Part shown: one piece after another, positions 14,341 to 16,794 of the stretch
How positions within the stretch are numbered: the first letter of the stretch is position 1
How the letters are laid out: every line of letters starts with the position of its first letter
Made by a program: the position numbers and the translations under genes
The notes under the pieces: model-generated
Databases searched by the model: none
What the model was told of the DNA's origin: nothing
What the model saw: the letters and a program-made list of their open reading frames with translations, nothing else
Origin: Trebonia sp.
GTDB lineage: Bacteria; Actinomycetota; Actinomycetes; Streptosporangiales; Streptosporangiaceae
Reading direction: 5' to 3'
Length of the DNA: 16,794 nucleotides
Assembly: GCA_030038035.1 (NCBI GenBank)
Contig: JASHPP010000716.1
Span: 1-16,794 of the forward strand

Positions 14341-14379
14341 CTACAAGTATAGCCAGCCTTAAACTTGTATAGCCAAGTT
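14341..14379. promoter_or_regulatory. GntR/HutC-type operators overlapping the FAD-oxidase promoter
   Basis: AACTTGTATAGCCAAGTT (14362-14379) has perfect 6-bp arms around TATAGC. A second, degenerate copy, TACAAGTATAGCCAG, lies at 14342-14356. Both share GTATAGCC, at 14347 and 14367, exactly 20 bases (two helical turns) apart. They fill the 44-base gap between the GntR stop and the FAD-oxidase start. The second copy includes the minus-strand -10 TATACT (14351-14346). The core resembles the operator described for the HutC-group regulator PhnF (TGGTATAGACCA). Repression by the neighbouring GntR protein is inferred. Confidence 0.6.
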
Positions 14380-14381
14380 GC

Positions 14382-15131
14382 TCAGTCAGCGGCGGCGGAC
14401 GTGCGGGAAAGCGCGTTGACGGCGACCGAGTTGTGGATGCTGAACGCGATCGCGGAGCCCAGGTACCTGTCGTCGGACCACTCGACCGGCTGCCCGGAAC
14501 GGTCGGTGGTGAACCGGCGCTCGCGAAGCAGCGGCACCGCCGGGCGGACCCCGAGCCAGCGGGCGTCGTCCGCCGACGCCGGCACCGCGTCGATGACGTG
14601 CTCGGCGTCGGTGAACGCGATGCCGAGCTGCTCAAGCCGCTCGGTGATCGACTCGGCGGTCAGGTCCATCCCCGCCACCAGCGCCCCCACGTGGTCCGGG
14701 TACACGGCACGCTCCACCATCACCGGACGGTCGGCGAGCAGCCGGACCCGCACCAGGCGATAGACGTGCGCGCCGGCCGGGAGCGCGAGCCGTGCTGCTT
14801 CCGGCGCGGTGGCGGGGCGGCGCTCCAGGGCCACCACGCGGCCGGCCGGCACCTCGCCGATGGCCCGCGCCCACCGGGAAAACGACAGCAGCTCGCCGAA
14901 GCTCTGCACCCGGGCGCCGCCGATCACGACCCGCCGCGCGCCGCGCCTGGACGCGATCACCCCGTCCGCGCGCAGCGCCGCGAACGCCTGCCTGATCGTG
15001 CCGCGCGACACCGAATACTCCTCGGCAAGCTCGCTCTCCGAAGGCAGCTTGGTGTTCGGCGGGTACGTGCCGGCGGCGATGGCCGACTTGATGTCATCGG
15101 CCACCTTCCGGTACAGCGCGGACCCCGTCAT
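14382..15131 (-). CDS. GntR family transcriptional regulator, HutC/UTRA subgroup
   Basis: A 249-residue regulator. The N-terminal winged helix spans about residues 5-70: ALYRKVADDIKSAIAAGTYP, LPSESELAEEYSVSRGTIRQ and ALRADGVIASRRGARRVV. Residues 85-240 form a UTRA effector domain, with the family pattern YRLVRVRLLADRPVMVERAV and SIHNSVAVNALSR at the end. The ATG at 15131 follows a TAACCT box by eight bases and has no Shine-Dalgarno, consistent with leaderless expression. It sits upstream of, and on the same strand as, the FAD oxidase/phosphonatase pair, with an operator-like palindrome between. It most likely represses those genes and senses their substrate (inference). The longer open frame to 15431 runs into the expansin gene and is not coding. 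Confidence 0.92.
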   Translation of the reverse strand: MTGSALYRKVADDIKSAIAAGTYPPNTKLPSESELAEEYSVSRGTIRQAFAALRADGVIASRRGARRVVIGGARVQSFGELLSFSRWARAIGEVPAGRVVALERRPATAPEAARLALPAGAHVYRLVRVRLLADRPVMVERAVYPDHVGALVAGMDLTAESITERLEQLGIAFTDAEHVIDAVPASADDARWLGVRPAVPLLRERRFTTDRSGQPVEWSDDRYLGSAIAFSIHNSVAVNALSRTSAAAD

Positions 15132-15139
15132 AGCAACTG

Positions 15140-15145
15140 AGGTTA
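15140..15145 (-). promoter_or_regulatory. -10 box for the GntR gene
   Basis: Read on minus, TAACCT is eight bases before the GntR ATG (15131). It lies in the 111-base region shared with the divergent expansin gene. No clear -35 is seen. Confidence 0.35.
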
Positions 15146-15229
15146 TCGGGGACCGGTCGGCCTGCCCAGGGATCGGCGCGCCGGCGGCCGGATTGCGCGA
15201 ATGCCCGGCGGCGCCGGCCCGCCCGTCCG

Positions 15230-15235
15230 TACACT
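15230..15235 (+). promoter_or_regulatory. -10 box for leaderless expansin mRNA
   Basis: TACACT ends seven bases before the ATG at 15243, the same spacing as at 11268. There is no convincing ribosome site (only CAGG) and no -35. Confidence 0.4.
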
Positions 15236-15242
15236 CCAGGCC

Positions 15243-16184
15243 ATGGTCGCTGGCCGTCACCGCAGCGCGCGCTGGCCGCTGCTCGGGTTCGGGTTCGGCG
15301 TCGGCGCCGTCGCGGCCGCCGTGATCGCGGTGGCCCTGGGCATCGGCCAGGTGACGGGGAACCAGGCGTGCGCGGCGGTGCTGAACCCGGCCGGCGCGGT
15401 CTCCGGGATCGCCACGCACTACGTGCTGCAATCCGTCGGCAACTGCTCCTACCCGGATCCGCCCGCCAACCAGCTGTTCGTGGCGCTGTCACCGCCGGAA
15501 TACGACAGCGCGGCCGCGTGCGGCAGCTACCTGGAGGTGCACGGCCCGGACGGCTCGGTCACCGTGGAAGTGATCGACCAGTGCCCGCCCTGCGCGCAGG
15601 GGCACATCGACCTGAGCGAGCCGGCGTTCGCCGCGCTGGCGCCGCTGTCCGCCGGGCTCATCGACGTCTCGTACCAGACCATCGCCGACCCGCCGCTCCC
15701 GGCGCCGGTCTCGTTCGAGGTCAAGGACGGCTCGTCGCAGTACTGGCTGGCCCTGCTCGTGATCAATACGGGCAACGCGGTGGCCTCGGTGCAGCTGGAA
15801 ACGGCACCGGGTGCCTGGCTCGATCTCAGCCGCGCCAGCTACAACTACTGGATCGACGCGGCGGGCGCGGGGCCCGGCCCGTTCACCGTCCGGGTGACGG
15901 ACACGCTCGGTCACCAGGTCACGGTGCACGGCATCGCGCTCGACCCGGGCGCCGTCCAGGACAGCGGGGTCTACATGTACGGCGCGGGCGGCGCCGCACC
16001 GCCGCCAGCATCCGCGGCACCCGCGCCGTCATCGGCCGCGCCGTCATCGGCCGGCCCGCCCGCGCGCCGTCCGCGCTCGTCAGCGAGTCCGGCGGCGAGG
16101 CCTCCCGCGGCGGCGCGGTTCGCCGCGATACCGGCGGCGCCGGACCCGGCCCCGGCCAGCCCAAGCCCGGGGCCGAGCTGCTGA
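15243..16184 (+). CDS. Expansin (EXLX1-like: DPBB domain plus CBM63), membrane-anchored or secreted
   Basis: A 313-residue protein. Residues 10-35 form a basic-then-hydrophobic signal anchor. Residues 50-150 are the double-psi beta-barrel: GIATHY with Thr58, CGSYLEVHGPDG, and VIDQCPPC...GHIDLSEPAF, where Asp123 matches the essential Asp82 of Bacillus subtilis EXLX1. Residues 152-245 are the cellulose-binding D2 domain, with Tyr167, Trp168 and Tyr200 at the three aromatic surface positions (Trp, Trp, Tyr in EXLX1). A Pro/Ala/Ser-rich tail (249-313) ending in Cys has no recognisable domain. Expansins loosen plant cell walls without hydrolysis, pointing to life on plant matter. It diverges from the GntR gene, and there is no sign of shared function. 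The start at 15243 is preferred over 15201 because of the TACACT spacing. Confidence 0.88.
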   Translation: MVAGRHRSARWPLLGFGFGVGAVAAAVIAVALGIGQVTGNQACAAVLNPAGAVSGIATHYVLQSVGNCSYPDPPANQLFVALSPPEYDSAAACGSYLEVHGPDGSVTVEVIDQCPPCAQGHIDLSEPAFAALAPLSAGLIDVSYQTIADPPLPAPVSFEVKDGSSQYWLALLVINTGNAVASVQLETAPGAWLDLSRASYNYWIDAAGAGPGPFTVRVTDTLGHQVTVHGIALDPGAVQDSGVYMYGAGGAAPPPASAAPAPSSAAPSSAGPPARRPRSSASPAARPPAAARFAAIPAAPDPAPASPSPGPSC

Positions 16185-16263
16185 GACCGCACGGCTAAGC
16201 CGGAATGTCCTGGGCCGCCTCGTGGCTTACCGTGCTAACAGTGCCCGACGAAGGGAGCCGCCC

Positions 16264-16638
16264 ATGAGCCGCGCCGTCAAGATTCCCGACGCCACCCACC
16301 CGATCACGGTCCGCCCGACCGGTTCCCGCGTGACCGTGCGGGTCGGCGGCGTGACGGTCGCCGAGTCCGACAGCGCGCTGTCGCTGGCCGAGGCCTCTTA
16401 CCCGGTGGTGCAGTACATCCCCATCGCCGACGTGGATCAGAGCCTGCTGCGGCGCACCGGCACCCAGAGCTACTGCCCCTACAAGGGCGACGCCAGCTAC
16501 TACAGCGTCCAGACGCCGGACGGGCGCACCGAGACCGACCTCATCTGGAGCTATGAGCAGCCCTACCCGGCGGTCGCCGAGATCGCGGGGCACGTGGCCT
16601 TCTACCCCGACCGCGCCGAGATCACCGTCGCCGGCTAA
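16264..16638 (+). CDS. DUF427 domain protein
   Basis: A 124-residue single-domain protein of the DUF427 family (PF04248). Diagnostic segments are SYCPYKGDASYYSV in the middle and WSYEQPYPAVAEIAGHVAFY near the end. The start at 16264 has GGGAG seven bases upstream; the in-frame ATG at 16222 has none. The biochemical function of the family is not established. It stands alone, 79 bases after the expansin gene on the same strand. Confidence 0.92.
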   Translation: MSRAVKIPDATHPITVRPTGSRVTVRVGGVTVAESDSALSLAEASYPVVQYIPIADVDQSLLRRTGTQSYCPYKGDASYYSVQTPDGRTETDLIWSYEQPYPAVAEIAGHVAFYPDRAEITVAG

Positions 16639-16645
16639 GGCCGGC
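16630..16645. terminator. Hairpin between convergent genes
   Basis: GCCGGC-TAAG-GCCGGC is a perfect 6-bp stem with a four-base loop; the DUF427 stop codon is in the loop, and ATTAT follows. It lies between DUF427 and the convergent gene ending at 16647 and could terminate both. Confidence 0.45.
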
Positions 16646-16646
16646 A

Positions 16647-16794
16647 TTATCCCGAACGACGCGTTACTTCGCCCCGCGCGTCCCCGATACCCGCCTTGAC
16701 CGGCGTGCCTGGCGCGCGGTCGCGCCCGGTCAGCAGCGTCGCGGCCACGCCGGCGGCGCACGCGGCGAGGACGAGCCCGGGCGCGTGCCCGCCC
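16647..16794 (-). CDS. 3' end of a probable membrane transporter (partial)
   Basis: The minus strand is open from the window edge to a TAA at 16649-16647, 49 codons. It reads HAPGLVLAACAAGVAATLLT, a plausible last transmembrane helix, then a charged tail TGRDRAPGTPVKAGIGDARG and RRSG. Third positions are strongly G/C over the first 35 codons, supporting coding. The pattern looks like the C-terminus of a major facilitator, but too little is present to be sure. It converges on DUF427 with eight bases between the stops. Confidence 0.5.
   Translation of the reverse strand, partial: GGHAPGLVLAACAAGVAATLLTGRDRAPGTPVKAGIGDARGEVTRRSG

Noticed and set aside
14382..15431. Longer GntR regulator starting at 15431
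   Set aside because: The added sequence lies opposite the expansin gene and the DNA-binding domain begins directly after the ATG at 15131.

Overview
The window is GC-rich (about 70%), with strong G/C at third codon positions and several GTG starts. Several genes have a TAnnnT box 7-8 nt before the start codon, the pattern of leaderless transcripts. Together with an expansin, a HutC-type GntR regulator and a DUF427 protein, this points to a soil actinobacterium, possibly of the Streptosporangiales type. The genus cannot be fixed from the sequence alone.

Layout. (1) 1-347, minus: N-terminal part of an MFS exporter running off the left edge. (2) 546-728, plus: a 60-residue acidic protein made of 9-residue tandem repeats. 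(3) 740-11137, minus: a tightly packed nine-ORF operon read right to left. In transcription order it encodes acetoacetate-CoA ligase; a PEP-utilising phosphotransferase large subunit; its ATP-grasp-type (PEP-synthase N-terminal-like) small subunit; a biotin carboxyl carrier protein; biotin carboxylase; a pyruvate-carboxylase/OadA-type carboxyltransferase; a class IIA HAD phosphatase; a 38-residue amidohydrolase remnant; and a quinone-reductase-like MDR oxidoreductase. Most junctions overlap (ATGA/GTGA). (4) 11281-12153, plus: an intact divergent amidohydrolase. (5) 12154-12517: a non-coding stretch with a 12-bp inverted repeat and a cluster of DnaA-box-like sites. (6) 12518-15131, minus: GntR/UTRA regulator, FAD amine oxidase-like protein and phosphonatase-like hydrolase, a likely phosphonate or amine catabolic module. 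(7) 15243-16184, plus: an expansin. (8) 16264-16638, plus: a DUF427 protein. (9) 16647-16794, minus: the 3' end of a probable membrane transporter.

Main hypothesis. The central operon looks like an ATP- and biotin-dependent ketone carboxylation pathway. The two PEP-synthase-like subunits have the split architecture of phenylphosphate synthase (ATP-binding subunit plus His-domain subunit, no pyruvate/PEP-binding barrel). They could convert a ketone such as acetone to an enol phosphate. The BC/BCCP/CT set could carboxylate the resulting enol(ate) to a beta-keto acid, and acetoacetate-CoA ligase would activate the product. The carboxyltransferase keeps its metal- and biotin-handling residues but appears to have lost the arginine that holds pyruvate's carboxylate, as expected for a non-pyruvate ketone. 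The substrate is inferred; the gene content and residues are seen.
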